Shown piece by piece: positions 9,301 through 18,940 of a DNA stretch of 64,000 bases; position 1 is the stretch's first letter; the number at the start of each line of letters is the position of its first letter. Source of the stretch: Planobispora longispora (lineage in GTDB: Bacteria > Actinomycetota > Actinomycetes > Streptosporangiales > Streptosporangiaceae); the NCBI RefSeq assembly GCF_016863135.1, contig NZ_BOOH01000016.1, positions 186,001-250,000 of the forward strand. The letters are read 5' to 3'. Below the pieces are notes generated by a model. It did no database searches. It was given only the letters and a program-made list of their open reading frames with translations, and was not told where the DNA came from. Made by a program: the position numbers and the translations under genes.

Positions 9301-12098
9301 TCGGCATCCCGGCGACGCACGTCCCGACCAACGTGGCCACCGCGAACCTGCGCGAGCTGGCCGACGCCCTGGACGAGATCACGCAGACCTCCGGCGGAGG
9401 CGGATCGGCCGCCGCCTCACTGGTCGCCGGCGCCGCGGCCTGGGCCAGGCCGTTCGTCGTCGATCTCGACGAGGTCCCGCTGTCCCCCGCCGTGGCGCCC
9501 AAGGCCAGGGGGGAGTGGCGGGCCTACGGGGCCTCCGCGCTCGCCGAGTCGCTGCGCGAGGCGCTGGAGCAGGAGAAGGTCGGATCCGGCGTGCTGGTCT
9601 GCCTTCCCGAGAACTGCGCGGAGGAGCACCTGGAGCAGGCCCTCCTGGCCGCCCAGGAGGCCGTCGCCGCTCCCGAGGACACCAGGTTCGTGCTCGTCCA
9701 GCACGGCCGGGGCGCCGCCGGACTGGCCAAGACGCTTCACCTGGAGGCCCCGCACCTGCGCGTGACCATCGTGCACGTGCCGGCGGTCCCCGAGGCGGTC
9801 GGCTGGGTGGTCGCGGAGGTGGCGGCGACCGGCGGTTACGCCGAGGTCCACTACGACGCCGACGGGGTGCGGCGGGTCCCGACCCTGCGCGCGATGCCCG
9901 TACGGCCCGCGGAGACCGCGGCGGCGCTGACCCCCGGCGACGTCCTGCTGGTGACGGGCGGCGGCAAGGGGATCACCGCCGAGTGCGCCATCGCCGTGGC
10001 CGGCGACAGCGGCGCCAAGCTGGCCGTCCTGGGCCGCTCCGATCCGGCCGACGACTCCGAGCTGGCCGGGAACCTGCGGCGGATGGCGGACTCGGGTCTG
10101 ACGGTCCACTACGCCCGCGCCGACATCACCGATCCGGCCCAGGTGCAGCGGGCGGTGGCCGAGGCCGAGGCGGCCCTCGGGCCCGTCACCGCGGTTCTGC
10201 ACGGCGCGGGACGCAACGAGCCGGCCGGCCTGGCGAGCCTCGACATGGCCGCGTTCCGGCGCACCTTCGCCCCCAAGGTCGACGGGCTGCGCAACGTGCT
10301 GGCGGCGGTGGAGCCGGGCGGGCTGCGCCTGCTGGTCACCTTCGGAAGCATCATCGGCCGCGCCGGGCTGCACGGTGAGGCGCACTACGCCACGGCCAAC
10401 GAGTGGCTGGCCGACCTCACCGCCGAGGTCGGCCGGGAGCACCCGCAGTGCCGCGCCATCTGCATGGAGTGGTCGGTCTGGTCCGAGGTGGGCATGGGTG
10501 AGCGGCTGTCGGTGGTGGACGGCCTGGTCCGCAAGGGCATCACCCCCATCACGCCGGAGCAGGGCGTGGAGATCATGCGACGGCTGGTCGCCGATCCCGC
10601 CACTCCGCCGGTCGTGGTGATCAGCGGCCGCACCGAGGGCGTCAACACCGTCCGCTACGACCTGCCCGACCTGCCGCTGCTGCGGTTCGTCGACAAGCCG
10701 CTGATCCGCTACCACGGGGTCGAGCTGGTCTGCGAGGCCGAGATGAGCGGCGGCACGGACCTCTACCTCGCCGATCACCTGCTGGACGGCAACTACCTGT
10801 TCCCCGCGGTCTTCGGCATGGAGGCCATGGTGCAGGTCGGCGCCGCCGTCACGGGGCGCGAGGACCTTCCCGTCATCGAGAAGGCGGAATTCTCCCGGCC
10901 CATCGTCGTGCCGGGCAACGACAGCGGGCGGATCAGGATCGCCGCCGTCGTCACGGACGACGACACCGTGCAGGTGGCGATCCGCAGCTCGGAGACGGGC
11001 TTCGAGGTCGACCACTTCCGCGCCCGGCTGCGCTACACCGGCCAGGCCGTGCCGGACGGGCCGCCGGAGCAGGTGCCCGCCGGGCTGCCGCCGGTCCCGC
11101 TGGACCCGGCCGCGGAGATGTACGGAGAGGTCCTGTTCCAGGGGCCGCGCTTCCACCGCCTGCGCCGCTACCACCGGGCCGCGGCCCGGCACGTGGACGC
11201 GGTCGTCTCGGTGCGGGAGGCGGCGGACTGGTTCGCCGCGTTCCTGCCCGGCCGGCTCCTGCTGGCGGATCCGGGCATGCGCGACGCGCTGATGCACGGC
11301 AACCAGGTGTGCGTCCCCGACGCCACCCTGCTGCCCACCGGCATCGACAGGATCCATCCCGGCGGGGCCGCGCTGGCCGCCGAGGAGGAGCTGCGCTTCA
11401 CCGCGACGGAGCGGGAGCGCGTGGGCGACTCCTACGTCTACGACATCGCCGTGCGCACCGCCTCGGGCGAGGTCGTCGAGCGCTGGGAGGGCCTGCGGCT
11501 CCAGGCGGTCAGGAAGAAGGACGGCCGCGGCCCCTGGGTGGTCCCGCTGCTCGGGCCGTACCTGGAGCGGACGATCGAGGACCTGACCGGCCGCCGGGCG
11601 GCGATCGCCGTGGAGCCGGGCGTCCCGGAGGGCGAGGCGGACAGCCTGGAGCTGGCCGGCCTGGTCGCCGGCCGGGCCCTCGGCCGGCCCGACGGCCTGC
11701 GGAGCGACGACGGCTGGACGATCGCCGCGACCTACGGCGCGGACCTGATGCTGGGCATCGCGGCCGAGTTCACCGTCGGCGGGGCGGCGGACTGGGTGGT
11801 CGAGGACTCCGCCGAGCGGTGGAGCGAGCTGCTGGGCGGTGCGGCCGAACTCGCCGGGAAGGTCGCCGCGGCGCGAGGGGAGAGCCTGGACGACGCCGGA
11901 TCGCGCGTGCGCACGGCCCTGGCCGCCGTGGAGCACGCCGGCCTGCGGACCGATGAGCCCCTGACCCTCACCGGCGACGGCAAGGGTCCCTGGACGGTGT
12001 TCGCCTGCGGTCAGGCCCGCATCGCGACGCTGGTCACCTCCGTGTGGAACGTCCCCGATCCCGTCGTCATCGCGATCCTCGTCGAAGGGCGGTCATGA
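6357..12098 (+). CDS. pksE: Iterative type I enediyne polyketide synthase (PksE)
   Basis: The synthase is 1913 residues, starting at ATG 6357 in an ATGA overlap with unbU. Domains in order: ketosynthase with Cys211 in DGACSSSLL and His344/His384 in EGHGTGT and GHTKAA; acyltransferase with Ser655 in GHSLGE and His756 in AFHS; central ACP with the pantetheine Ser967/968 in LHLSSVTV; ketoreductase near 1195-1380 with TGGGKGI and a Ser-Tyr-Asn active site; dehydratase with His1474 in LADHLLDG; and a C-terminal phosphopantetheinyl transferase that modifies its own ACP. This KS-AT-ACP-KR-DH-PPTase order is diagnostic of enediyne synthases (SgcE, CalE8), which make a 15-16 carbon polyene from malonyl-CoA. 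The length is within the family range. Nine- versus ten-membered class cannot be read from the synthase alone. Confidence 0.98.
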   Translation: MTRVAIVGMACLYPDATSPRELWENAVAGRRAFRRLPDVRMRLEDYWDADPATPDRFYARNAAVIEGYEFDRLSHKIAGSTYRSTDLTHWLALDVAGRALTDAGFPQADGLPRERTAAIVGNTLTGEFTRANVLRLRWPYVRRTVAAALKAEGWDDDRLATFLADLEATYKSPFPSIDEDTLAGGLSNTIAGRICNHFDLNGGGYTVDGACSSSLLAVATAAKGLVDGDIDVALAGGVDLSIDPFEIIGFAKTGALAKGEFKLYDRGSNGFWPGEGCGMVVLMREEDAVRSGRRIYATVASWGISSDGKGGMTRPEISGYQLAMRRAYEKAGFGVETVHLFEGHGTGTALGDATELKALSGARATADPTAAPAAVTSIKGMIGHTKAAAGVAGLIKAAMAVHEQVLPPTVGCVDPHPVLAEEGASLRVLRKAEPWPSGAPVRAAVTAMGFGGINTHVVLENPNPRRRAQFSTRTKALAASLQDAEVLLMDGASPDALRERVRELADFVPQVSYAQLADLGAALQRELRGLPYRAAVVVTSPEDAEKQLRTVLDALEAGETRLVRADGRAFLGHADREGKIGFLFPGQGSGRGTSGGALRRRFAEVEEIYLKADLPVSGDMVSTAVAQPRIVTGSMAGLRALDLLGVEAEVALGHSLGELSALHWAEAMDEETLLRVAGVRGRAMTEHSEPGTMAGLSAAPGPVLRLIGELPVVIAGYNGPEQTVIAGPVDAIEAAGARAAEAGIRFTRLSVSHAFHSPLVAPATKVLGEHLETESFDRISRNVVSTVTGETLAPDTDIPALLRRQITDPVLFTQAVERAAAQVDLFVEVGPGSVLGRLAAGVSDVPAVSLDTDSESIAALLRVVAAAYVAGVPVAHEELFHGRLIRPLEIGAEFRFFASPAEQAPQVQVHGEVVRTAQPQAAPEGTEAVEAGESTVDLLRRLAAQRAELPLEMVHEDSRPLDELHLSSVTVMHIIDQAAQILGIPATHVPTNVATANLRELADALDEITQTSGGGGSAAASLVAGAAAWARPFVVDLDEVPLSPAVAPKARGEWRAYGASALAESLREALEQEKVGSGVLVCLPENCAEEHLEQALLAAQEAVAAPEDTRFVLVQHGRGAAGLAKTLHLEAPHLRVTIVHVPAVPEAVGWVVAEVAATGGYAEVHYDADGVRRVPTLRAMPVRPAETAAALTPGDVLLVTGGGKGITAECAIAVAGDSGAKLAVLGRSDPADDSELAGNLRRMADSGLTVHYARADITDPAQVQRAVAEAEAALGPVTAVLHGAGRNEPAGLASLDMAAFRRTFAPKVDGLRNVLAAVEPGGLRLLVTFGSIIGRAGLHGEAHYATANEWLADLTAEVGREHPQCRAICMEWSVWSEVGMGERLSVVDGLVRKGITPITPEQGVEIMRRLVADPATPPVVVISGRTEGVNTVRYDLPDLPLLRFVDKPLIRYHGVELVCEAEMSGGTDLYLADHLLDGNYLFPAVFGMEAMVQVGAAVTGREDLPVIEKAEFSRPIVVPGNDSGRIRIAAVVTDDDTVQVAIRSSETGFEVDHFRARLRYTGQAVPDGPPEQVPAGLPPVPLDPAAEMYGEVLFQGPRFHRLRRYHRAAARHVDAVVSVREAADWFAAFLPGRLLLADPGMRDALMHGNQVCVPDATLLPTGIDRIHPGGAALAAEEELRFTATERERVGDSYVYDIAVRTASGEVVERWEGLRLQAVRKKDGRGPWVVPLLGPYLERTIEDLTGRRAAIAVEPGVPEGEADSLELAGLVAGRALGRPDGLRSDDGWTIAATYGADLMLGIAAEFTVGGAADWVVEDSAERWSELLGGAAELAGKVAAARGESLDDAGSRVRTALAAVEHAGLRTDEPLTLTGDGKGPWTVFACGQARIATLVTSVWNVPDPVVIAILVEGRS

Positions 12099-12101
12099 AT
12101 C

Positions 12102-12530
12102 ATGAGCAAGTACTTCGAGTACACGCACACCGTGGGATTCGAAGAGACCAACATCGTCGGCAACGTCTACTACGTCAACTACCTGCGCTGGCAGGGACGT
12201 TGCCGTGAGATGTTCCTGAAGGAGCGGGCGCCGGAGGTGCTCGCCGACCTGCAGGACGACCTGAAGCTGTTCACGCTGAAGGTCGACTGCGAGTTCTTCG
12301 CCGAGATCACGGCTTTCGACGAGCTCTCCATCAGGATGCGGCTGGTCGACCTGGCCCAGACCCAGGTGGAGTTCAGCTTCGACTACGTGCGAGTCAACCG
12401 GGACGGGAGCGAGACGCTCGTCGCGCGCGGCCGCCAGCGGGTCGCCTGCATGCGGGGCCCGAACACCCGCACGGTGCCGGCGAGGGTTCCCGACGCGCTG
12501 GCCTCGGCGCTCGAACCGTACATGGCCTAG
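12102..12530 (+). CDS. tebC: Enediyne thioesterase (hot-dog fold, TEBC/E10)
   Basis: The protein is 142 residues, starting three bases after the PKS stop. It is a 4-hydroxybenzoyl-CoA-thioesterase-like single hot-dog domain. The region NIVGNVYYVNYLRWQGRCRE holds the Asn and Arg positions used by the CalE7/SgcE10 group, which lack an acidic catalytic residue. Known role: hydrolysing the ACP-bound polyene and, in some members, decarboxylating it to heptaene or ketone products. It is the fifth member of the invariant cassette and always follows pksE. The next gene begins ten bases downstream after TAGGAGG, so these genes share a transcript. Confidence 0.96.
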   Translation: MSKYFEYTHTVGFEETNIVGNVYYVNYLRWQGRCREMFLKERAPEVLADLQDDLKLFTLKVDCEFFAEITAFDELSIRMRLVDLAQTQVEFSFDYVRVNRDGSETLVARGRQRVACMRGPNTRTVPARVPDALASALEPYMA

Positions 12531-12539
12531 GAGGTCATC

Positions 12540-13076
12540 GTGACAGTCGACCAATCCACCCCGATCGGAGACATCTCCAACGCTAGATCACTGCGGCGGG
12601 CCTTCAGCGCCTTCGCCACGGGCGTCACCGTCGTGACCACCGGCGCCCCGCCGCACGCGATGACCGCCAACTCGTTCACGTCCGTGTCGCTCGACCCCCC
12701 GCTGGTGCTCATCTGCGTCGACCGGGGAGCGGTCATGCACCAGTGCCTCACCATGACGCCGCACTTCGGCGTCTCGGTCCTGGCCTCCCACCAGGAGGCC
12801 ATGGCCAGGCACTTCGCCGACCGCTGGCGCACCCTGGGCGCGGCGCAGTTCGACGGCGTCGACTGGCGGCCGGGCGAGACCACCGGCGTGCCGCTCATGG
12901 AGGAGGCCCTGGCGCACTTCGAGTGCGAGCTGTGGCGCTCCTACGACGGCGGCGACCACACGGTCTTCATCGGAAGAGTGCTGTCCATGAACCAGTGGGC
13001 CGACCGGGAGCCGCTGCTGGTCTTCCGGGGCGGGTTCCAGAAGGTCTGCTCGAACTGGGACGAGGTCCCCGGATGA
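12540..13076 (+). CDS. Flavin reductase (HpaC-like; SgcE6 type)
   Basis: The protein is 178 residues, with a GTG start directly after TAGGAGG. It is a flavin-reductase-like split-barrel protein. It shows the N-terminal RAFSAFATGVTVVTT motif, MTANSFTSVSLDPPLVLICVD for flavin binding, and GDHTVFIGRV near the C-terminus. The closest functional group is the NAD(P)H:FAD reductases of two-component monooxygenases; SgcE6 supplies FADH2 to the C-1027 hydroxylase and halogenase. Here it could feed the HpaB-like hydroxylase at 61.1 kb and the two acyl-CoA-dehydrogenase-like monooxygenases, none of which has its own reductase in the window (inference). It overlaps the P450 start by ATGA. Confidence 0.9.
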   Translation: MTVDQSTPIGDISNARSLRRAFSAFATGVTVVTTGAPPHAMTANSFTSVSLDPPLVLICVDRGAVMHQCLTMTPHFGVSVLASHQEAMARHFADRWRTLGAAQFDGVDWRPGETTGVPLMEEALAHFECELWRSYDGGDHTVFIGRVLSMNQWADREPLLVFRGGFQKVCSNWDEVPG

Positions 13077-14446
13077 GCAGGCGGACCCCGCCCGGCCCTC
13101 CGCTCACGGCCGGCCCCGCGCTGTTCCGGCAGCTCGTGGCCGACCGGCTCGGCATGCTGACCACCGCGAACGCCCGGTACGGCGACGCGGTCAAACTGAC
13201 CATCGGCCCCAAGTCGCTCTACTACTTCAACCATCCCGACCACGCCAAGCACGTCCTGGCGGACAACAGCGGCAACTACCACAAGGGTCTCGGCCTGGCC
13301 GAGGCCAGGCAGGCCATCGGCGACGGGCTGCTGACCAGCGAGGGCGAGCTCTGGCGCAGGCAGCGCAAGACGGTCCAGCCCGTCTTCCAGAACCGGCGCC
13401 TGGCCCGGCAGGCGGACGCCATCGGCCTGGAGGCGGCCAAACTGGTGGACCGGCTGCGGGCGCACGGGCCCGGCGAGCCCGTCGACATGGCCGAGGAGAT
13501 GACCGGTCTCACCCTGGGCGTGCTCGGGCGGACCGTGCTCGACGCCGACCTGGACGCCTTCACCTCGATCGGGCATTCCTTCGAGGCGCTGCAGGACCAG
13601 GCGATGTTCGACATGGTGTCGCTGAACAAGGTGCCGGCCTGGCTGCCGCTGCCCAAGCGGGTGCGCTTCCGCCGCGCGCTGAAGGATCTGCACCGCGTGG
13701 CCGACAGCCTCGTCGCCCAGCGGCTCTCCGGCTACGACGGCGACGGCGACGACGCGGTCTCCCGGATCATCGCCGCCAGCCGCGAGGACGGCCTGGGGCG
13801 GATCCGCGAGGAACTGGTCACGCTGCTGCTGGCCGGGCACGAGACCACGGCGAGCACGCTGTCCTGGGCCTTCCACCTCATCGACGGGCATCCGCGGGTC
13901 CGCGAGCGGCTGCACGCCGAGGCCGTCACGGTGCTGGGCGACCGGCTCCCGGTCTACGAGGACCTGCATCAGCTCAGGTACACCGCGATGGTGGTGGAGG
14001 AGGTCATGCGGCTCTACCCGCCGGTCTGGGCGCTTCCCCGCCGGGCGCTGGCCGACGACGAGGTCGGCGGGTACCACGTCCCCGCCGGCGCGGACGTCAT
14101 GATCAGTCCTTACACCCTGCACCGGCACCCCCGCTTCTGGGAGGAGCCCGACCGGTTCGTCCCCGAGCGGTTCGATCCCGGCGCCCCGGCGAACCGGCCG
14201 CGGTACGCCTACATCCCGTTCGGCGCCGGCCCGCGCTTCTGCGTCGGGAACCACCTCGGGATGATGGAGGCCGTCTTCGTCATCGCCATGGTCTCCCGCG
14301 ACCTGCGGCTGACCGCGGTGCCGGGGCGCCGGGCCGTCCCGGAGCCGATGTTGTCACTGCGCATCCGCGGCGGGTTGCCGATGACGGTGAGCGCGGTGGA
14401 ATCCGCGGCCGCGGGCCGTTCGAGGGAGGTGGCCGCCGTTCTGTGA
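13073..14446 (+). CDS. Cytochrome P450 (SgcE7 type)
   Basis: The protein is 457 residues and starts in an ATGA overlap with the flavin reductase. All P450 hallmarks are present: I-helix LAGHETTAST, K-helix EEVMRLYPP, a PERF-type meander (PDRFVPERFD), and heme-ligand loop FGAGPRFCVGNHLG with the Cys ligand. The layout resembles CYP102/CYP4-like bacterial P450s found next to E6 in nine-membered enediyne clusters. The probable role is oxidation of the enediyne core polyene; substrate and position are unknown. It is the last gene of the core operon: 15 bases after its stop there is a strong terminator hairpin. Electron partners (ferredoxin and reductase) are not encoded nearby. Confidence 0.93.
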   Translation: MSRRTPPGPPLTAGPALFRQLVADRLGMLTTANARYGDAVKLTIGPKSLYYFNHPDHAKHVLADNSGNYHKGLGLAEARQAIGDGLLTSEGELWRRQRKTVQPVFQNRRLARQADAIGLEAAKLVDRLRAHGPGEPVDMAEEMTGLTLGVLGRTVLDADLDAFTSIGHSFEALQDQAMFDMVSLNKVPAWLPLPKRVRFRRALKDLHRVADSLVAQRLSGYDGDGDDAVSRIIAASREDGLGRIREELVTLLLAGHETTASTLSWAFHLIDGHPRVRERLHAEAVTVLGDRLPVYEDLHQLRYTAMVVEEVMRLYPPVWALPRRALADDEVGGYHVPAGADVMISPYTLHRHPRFWEEPDRFVPERFDPGAPANRPRYAYIPFGAGPRFCVGNHLGMMEAVFVIAMVSRDLRLTAVPGRRAVPEPMLSLRIRGGLPMTVSAVESAAAGRSREVAAVL

Positions 14447-14460
14447 ATCACACGGGTCAC

Positions 14461-14492
14461 ACGACCGCCCGGACTCCGGTCCGGGCGGTCGT
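14461..14492 (+). terminator. Rho-independent-type terminator after core operon
   Basis: A perfect 13-bp stem (ACGACCGCCCGGA / TCCGGGCGGTCGT) with a six-base loop is followed by TTTA. It begins 15 bases after the P450 stop and separates the core operon from the oppositely oriented AraC gene. Confidence 0.85.
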
Positions 14493-14617
14493 TTATGTTC
14501 CCGTGAATTCATCGGAATTCGTTTCCCGATGGTTCTCTCATTACGGCGGCGGCTTTCCAGAAAATTCGCGCGCTTGCATGCCGCGTATTGCGGACCGCAC
14601 ACCCCGTGTGCTTCACT

Positions 14618-15355
14618 TCATGTGCTGAACAGTTCGCGCAGCGCCAGCAGCGCCGGCGGGTGCAGCGGGGTCATCGGCCGCAGTTGCACGTCCATCCGCC
14701 GCGTCATCGAATGCGGCGGGACGGATATCGGACCTCCGAATCCGACGTACAGTGACCTGTCGCCGCCGGGAGGGTGATCGAGGGCGTCTTCCCGTCCGGC
14801 CTCGACGGACTGCGTCATCAGGTACCAATTCCCCGGGGGGATGTCGGCCAGTTCGAACGAGCCGGGGCCGTCGATCACCGTGTAGCGGACGGGGCGGCCT
14901 TCGAGGAGCCTGCCGGGGAACAGGCCGGCGAACACGGGCCTCTCTATCGGAGAGGAGATCTCGCCGGTGATCCGTGCCGAGGAGACGCCCTCCAGGTCGT
15001 GCCGGTGGCCGATCAGCGACCAGGGGACCGCGCTCTGCAGCTGGCGGTATTTGATCGGGGAGACGCCCACGCTGTGGGTGAACCGCGTGCTGAAGGTTCC
15101 CACGCTGGAGTAGCCGATCTGGTGACTGATCTCGGTTACGGCGAAGCGGGTCGTCACGAGCAGCCGCTTGGCCTCCTGGATGCGCAGCGCCGACAGGAAC
15201 CGGCCGGGCGACAGTCCCGTCACCCGCTGGAAGATGCGGGAGAAGTGGAACTTGCTGAACATCGCCGTACGTGCGAGATCGTCTACGGTAAGTGGTTCTC
15301 CGAGTTCCGCCTGCATGGCGAGAATGGCTCGCAGAACGGATCTCTCATTCTCCAT
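14618..15355 (-). CDS. AraC-family transcriptional regulator
   Basis: The protein is 245 residues, starting at 15355, where GGAGGGG lies just upstream on the reverse strand; longer in-frame starts lack this. The AraC DNA-binding domain is N-terminal: helix-turn-helix 1 in LTVDDLARTAMFSKFHFSR, helix-turn-helix 2 in FAVTEISHQIGYSSVGTFST, then GVSPIKYR. The C-terminal 130 residues are of unknown fold and include GSFELADIPPGNWYLM. Domain order is the reverse of classic AraC. It is transcribed away from the E8-E9 operon across a 308-bp gap and is the only clear DNA-binding regulator seen in the window, so it is the best candidate for the cluster-situated regulator. Effector and activator/repressor status are unknown. 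Confidence 0.92.
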   Translation of the reverse strand: MENERSVLRAILAMQAELGEPLTVDDLARTAMFSKFHFSRIFQRVTGLSPGRFLSALRIQEAKRLLVTTRFAVTEISHQIGYSSVGTFSTRFTHSVGVSPIKYRQLQSAVPWSLIGHRHDLEGVSSARITGEISSPIERPVFAGLFPGRLLEGRPVRYTVIDGPGSFELADIPPGNWYLMTQSVEAGREDALDHPPGGDRSLYVGFGGPISVPPHSMTRRMDVQLRPMTPLHPPALLALRELFST

Positions 15356-15663
15356 TTCCCCTCCCCGAGAATGGATGCGGAATCCCCGGCGATGGCGATC
15401 AAGAAGGGCTTGACTTATCCACTGGGAAGGTAGCACCGGGAGGGGTGGGAAATGGATGCTTATCTTGCGATTCTCGGGTGGCTGTCCCAAAGATGCGGGA
15501 GAGGGCTAGGGGTGTTAGGGGTCACCCGGCCGAGAGGGTTTCTGAATGGTTCAGGACAGTGTGCAGTAATTCTTTCAGGTAAAGCAAGCGGCGAGATGCG
15601 GGCGCTTCACCGGCGGATGGACGATGGGGCCGGACCGAGCTGGACCTGACATGAGGAATGCGT
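15356..15663. promoter_or_regulatory. Divergent intergenic region, araC-like / E8
   Basis: These 308 bp carry no convincing gene. The part from about 15400 to 15600 is visibly less GC-rich than its surroundings. TTGACT at 15410-15415 could be a -35 element for rightward transcription, but the matching -10 is poor. The region should hold promoters for both the regulator and the E8-to-mycothiol-protein operon. Confidence 0.5.
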
Positions 15664-16227
15664 ATGCGGTCGCCTGCCCCGGACGAATATCAGATCAGGA
15701 CGACGACTCTCGAAGCGTTCGCCGACACGATCCTCCCGGGGGAGAAGCGATCCCCCGACGACCGGGCCGTCGCCGGGGTCTCCCCCGGTGGAGGCGCGGT
15801 GGCGGCGGGCGCCGTCGAACTCCTCGAATGGGACGCCACCGGCGTCTCCGAGGGTCTGGACGACTTCGCCCGCCTGCTGAACGAACACGCCCGCGCCTAC
15901 GCGGCGGAGAAGGGCCTGTCCCCGGAGGGGCCGGCCTTCGTGACGCTGTCCTTCGCCGAGCGCACCGATCTGGTGCGGCGGCTGACCGCGCCCGGTCATC
16001 CGGAGAAGGCCATGTGGATCAGCCTGGCGCTTTTCTGCTACATGGCCTACGACTCGGGCGCCCACCTGGACACCGCCGAAGCGCTCGCAGCGGGCCACCC
16101 CGGCCTCACCGCGATGGGCATCACCAGACCGGACGCGGACGGGCTGTGGCGGTTCCGGAAGTTCTCCTACGGCAGAGCGCTGGCTGTCCCGCACCCGAAC
16201 ACGACGCCTTCAGGGAGCCCCGCATGA
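15664..16227 (+). CDS. E8-like small protein (possible partner of GMC oxidoreductase)
   Basis: The protein is 187 residues if started at ATG 15664, where GAGGA lies at good spacing; ATG 15658 adds two residues. It is predicted soluble, with TTLEAFADTILPGEK near the N-terminus. This resembles the small subunit of gluconate-2-dehydrogenase-type flavoprotein pairs, which are encoded just before a GMC-type large subunit. The next gene is exactly such an oxidoreductase and overlaps by ATGA, so a two-subunit dehydrogenase is likely (inference). Nine-membered enediyne clusters carry a protein of this size at the E8 position before E9. No Tat signal or Cys cluster is visible. Confidence 0.75.
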   Translation: MRSPAPDEYQIRTTTLEAFADTILPGEKRSPDDRAVAGVSPGGGAVAAGAVELLEWDATGVSEGLDDFARLLNEHARAYAAEKGLSPEGPAFVTLSFAERTDLVRRLTAPGHPEKAMWISLALFCYMAYDSGAHLDTAEALAAGHPGLTAMGITRPDADGLWRFRKFSYGRALAVPHPNTTPSGSPA

Positions 16228-17876
16228 GCCACGAACGCACCGACGTCCTGGTCGTAGGGAGCGGATTCGGCGGTGCGATCACCGCCTACCACCTGGCCGC
16301 GGGCGGCGCCAAGGTCGTGATCCTCGAACGCGGCCCCTGGCTGACCACCACCGACTTCGAGCACAACTTCAAGCTCGGCTCGTCGTACACGCGCGCCTTC
16401 GATTTCGTCGTGGGCGACGGCATGAGCATCCTGGGCGGCAACTGCGTGGGCGGCGGCAGCGTGGTCTACTTCGCGGCCATGCCGCGCGCGCCGCGCTTCG
16501 TCTTCGAGCGCCGCGGCAGCATCGGCAGGCGGATGTGGCCGGCCGCCATCAGCCGCGACTCCCTCGACCCCTGGTACGACCGGGTCGCGGAGTCGATCTC
16601 CATCACGCAGCAGGGCTGGGAGGACGTCTCCTACGCCGGCGGGCTGTGGGCGGCGGCCTGCGACCACGCGGGCCGTACGGCGAACCCCGTCCCGGCGGCC
16701 ATCGACACCGGCTCCTGCACCAACTGCAACTGGATGATGGCGGGCTGCCGGTTCGACGCCAAGCAGTCGCTGCTGGTGAACTACCTGCCGGCCGCGCTGG
16801 CGCACGGCGCCCAGATCAGGCCGCTGCACGAGGTGCAGTCCATCGCGCGGGCGGACGACGGCTACTACAGGGTCGACTACAGCCACGTCGACGAGGAGGA
16901 CTACCGGGTCGTCACGGGCGGCGGGACGATCGAGGCGAAGATCGTCGTACTGGCCGCGGGAGCCGGCGCCACCCCCGTCATCCTCCAGCGCAGCGCCGGG
17001 ACGCTGGGCGACATGCCCCACGCCGTGGGCCGCTACTTCTCCGGCAACGGCGAGCGGCTCAACACCGCCGTCTTCAACGAGGACCGGGTGCGCGAGGTGC
17101 TCGGCCTCAGCCGCGACGACGGCCTGGCGTACGCCGCCAACCAGATCGGCAAGGGCCCGACCGTGGCGAACTGGGACCGGCTGGACGGCTCCCTGCCGGA
17201 ATACACCCGGTTCTCGCTGGAGCAGCTCTACTTCCCGCCGGGCCTGGGCACCATCCTGGCGCAGGTGGCGGACGAGGAGGGACTGACCTGGTTCGGCCCG
17301 CGCAAGAAGGAGATGCTCAAGGACTGGCAGTCGTGGCTGATCATCTTCCAGATGACCGAGGACGACAACGAGGGCGTCTTCGGCCCGCCGCCGGCGCGCG
17401 GCAACGCCGACAGGATCTCCCAGCAGATGCTGGGCCTCGGCCGGCTGCGCTACCAGCCGACCGAGAACACCTGGCGCGGATGGAACCTCGCCGACGCCGA
17501 GGTGAAGGACATCCTGGAGCGTGACGGCCTGGCCACGGTGACGCCGTGGACCAACGACCTGATCGGCGCCTACACCGTGCATCCGCTGGCCTCGTGCCGC
17601 ATCGGGGACGACCCCGCGACCTCCGCCCTCGACGACCGGCACGAGCTGCGGGGCCACCCGGGGATCTTCGTCACCGACGGCTCGGCCGTGCCGGCGGGCC
17701 TGACCGTCAACCCGGCCATGACCATCGCCGCGCTGGCCGAGCGCGCCGTGCCGGGAATCGTGGAGGCGGCCCGGGCCCGCGGGATCGACGTCAAATACGG
17801 GGCTCCCGCGCCGGACGGAGGCACCGGCGGCCGGCGCGGCGTGGCCGACCTCCTGCCCACCCTCACGCGGAGCTAG
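16224..17876 (+). CDS. GMC-family FAD oxidoreductase (SgcE9 type)
   Basis: The protein is 550 residues, and its start overlaps the E8-like stop. The N-terminal FAD site is VLVVGSGFGGAITAYHLA (about residues 7-24), followed by LGGNCVGGGSVVYF. The C-terminal GMC signature includes TVHPLASCRIGDD and VTDGSAVPAGLTVNPAMTI, with the catalytic His in the HPL segment. The stretch TGSCTNCNWMMAGCRF contains three Cys and may bind metal or form a structural loop. The family oxidises alcohols, as in cholesterol oxidase and choline dehydrogenase. In enediyne clusters this gene marks the nine-membered type, where it is thought to tailor the core. Tight coupling to the preceding small protein suggests a complex. 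Confidence 0.9.
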   Translation: MSHERTDVLVVGSGFGGAITAYHLAAGGAKVVILERGPWLTTTDFEHNFKLGSSYTRAFDFVVGDGMSILGGNCVGGGSVVYFAAMPRAPRFVFERRGSIGRRMWPAAISRDSLDPWYDRVAESISITQQGWEDVSYAGGLWAAACDHAGRTANPVPAAIDTGSCTNCNWMMAGCRFDAKQSLLVNYLPAALAHGAQIRPLHEVQSIARADDGYYRVDYSHVDEEDYRVVTGGGTIEAKIVVLAAGAGATPVILQRSAGTLGDMPHAVGRYFSGNGERLNTAVFNEDRVREVLGLSRDDGLAYAANQIGKGPTVANWDRLDGSLPEYTRFSLEQLYFPPGLGTILAQVADEEGLTWFGPRKKEMLKDWQSWLIIFQMTEDDNEGVFGPPPARGNADRISQQMLGLGRLRYQPTENTWRGWNLADAEVKDILERDGLATVTPWTNDLIGAYTVHPLASCRIGDDPATSALDDRHELRGHPGIFVTDGSAVPAGLTVNPAMTIAALAERAVPGIVEAARARGIDVKYGAPAPDGGTGGRRGVADLLPTLTRS

Positions 17877-17887
17877 GGGACGCGTCG

Positions 17888-18940
17888 ATGGGAGTGATGC
17901 TCGCGCGGGCCTCGCTGCCCGGTGTGCTGGCGCAGATCCGGCACGTCGCCCCGGTACGGCCGAGCGCCGCGCCGGAGCCGGTGACACGCGTGTACGCCCA
18001 GCTCGAACACGATTTCGGGATGCTGGCGCCGCCCGTGATCCTGCACGCGCCCGCTCCCGAGCTGCTCGCCGCGTGCTGGATCATGCTGCGCGAGTCGCTG
18101 CTCGCGGAGGGCACGGTGGGCAGGGCGGCCAAGGAGATGGCCGCCGCGGCGGTGTCGCTCGGCAACCGCTGCCCGTACTGCGTCGACGTGCACGGGGCCA
18201 TGCTGCGCAGCATGACCGGCGGGAGGTACACGGCCGGGGAGCTGGAGACCGTCCCCGACCCCGACATGCGCCGGATCGCCGCCTGGGCGCGGTCGTGGCA
18301 GCCGCGGGAGATCTCGTGGCGCCCGCACGCGGAGCTGGTCGCGGTCGCGACCACGTTCCACTACCTCAACCGCATGGTCAACGTGTTCCTGGCCGACTCC
18401 CCGATACCGCCCCAGGTGCCCGGCTCCCTGCAGCGCGTCCTGATGAGGCTGTTCGGGACGGTCATGAGTTCGGCGACCGGCCGGCCCGGAGCGCCGGGCG
18501 CGTCGCTGAGCCTGCTGCCGGGCGCCGAACTGCCCGCCGACCTCTCCTGGGCGCGAGAGGAACCCATCCTCGCCCAGGCGTTCAGCCGGGCCGCCGCGGC
18601 CGTCGAGACGGCCGGGAGCCTCTCGGTGCCCAGAACCGTCCGGGAGCTCGTCACCGCGCACCTGGCCGGCTGGGACGGCGCGCCCGTCGGGCTCAGCCGG
18701 TCCTGGGTGACGGACGCGGTGCGGCTCCTCGCTCCCGTGCACCGTCCGGCCGGGCGGCTGGCCCTGCTGACGGCGATGGCGGCCTACCAGGTCGACGACC
18801 AGGTCATCGAGGAGTTCCGGCAGGGGCGGCCGGGCGACCGGGCCCTGATCGAGCTCACTTCATGGGCGGCCTTCGCCGCGGCGCGGAGGGCGGCCGTCCC
18901 CGCGCTCTCACCAATCCCCAGCAAGAGGAGGACATCATGA
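17888..18940 (+). CDS. AhpD/carboxymuconolactone-decarboxylase-like protein
   Basis: The protein is 350 residues, ATG preceded by AGGGGA, 11 bases after the GMC stop. The centre carries GNRCPYCVDVHGAML, which matches the CxxC-x3-H redox motif of AhpD-like peroxidase partners. The rest has a largely alpha-helical composition, so it may be a double-repeat AhpD protein with one active repeat. AhpD proteins reduce peroxidatic thiols. In a cluster making a thiol-activated diradical drug it could act in redox protection or as an enediyne-specific oxidoreductase (inference). The gene overlaps the next start by ATGA and therefore belongs to the E8-E9 operon. I do not recognise a named homologue with confidence. 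Confidence 0.72.
   Translation: MGVMLARASLPGVLAQIRHVAPVRPSAAPEPVTRVYAQLEHDFGMLAPPVILHAPAPELLAACWIMLRESLLAEGTVGRAAKEMAAAAVSLGNRCPYCVDVHGAMLRSMTGGRYTAGELETVPDPDMRRIAAWARSWQPREISWRPHAELVAVATTFHYLNRMVNVFLADSPIPPQVPGSLQRVLMRLFGTVMSSATGRPGAPGASLSLLPGAELPADLSWAREEPILAQAFSRAAAAVETAGSLSVPRTVRELVTAHLAGWDGAPVGLSRSWVTDAVRLLAPVHRPAGRLALLTAMAAYQVDDQVIEEFRQGRPGDRALIELTSWAAFAAARRAAVPALSPIPSKRRTS

Noticed and set aside
6246-9320. 1024-codon reverse frame opposite the polyketide synthase
   Set aside because: Composition is low-complexity and the opposite strand encodes an unmistakable KS-AT-ACP. No ribosome site or domain supports it.
16711-16757. Possible Fe-S cluster in the GMC oxidoreductase (TNCNWMMAGC)
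   Set aside because: Only three Cys are close and GMC enzymes do not normally bind Fe-S. Noted in the gene entry, not claimed.
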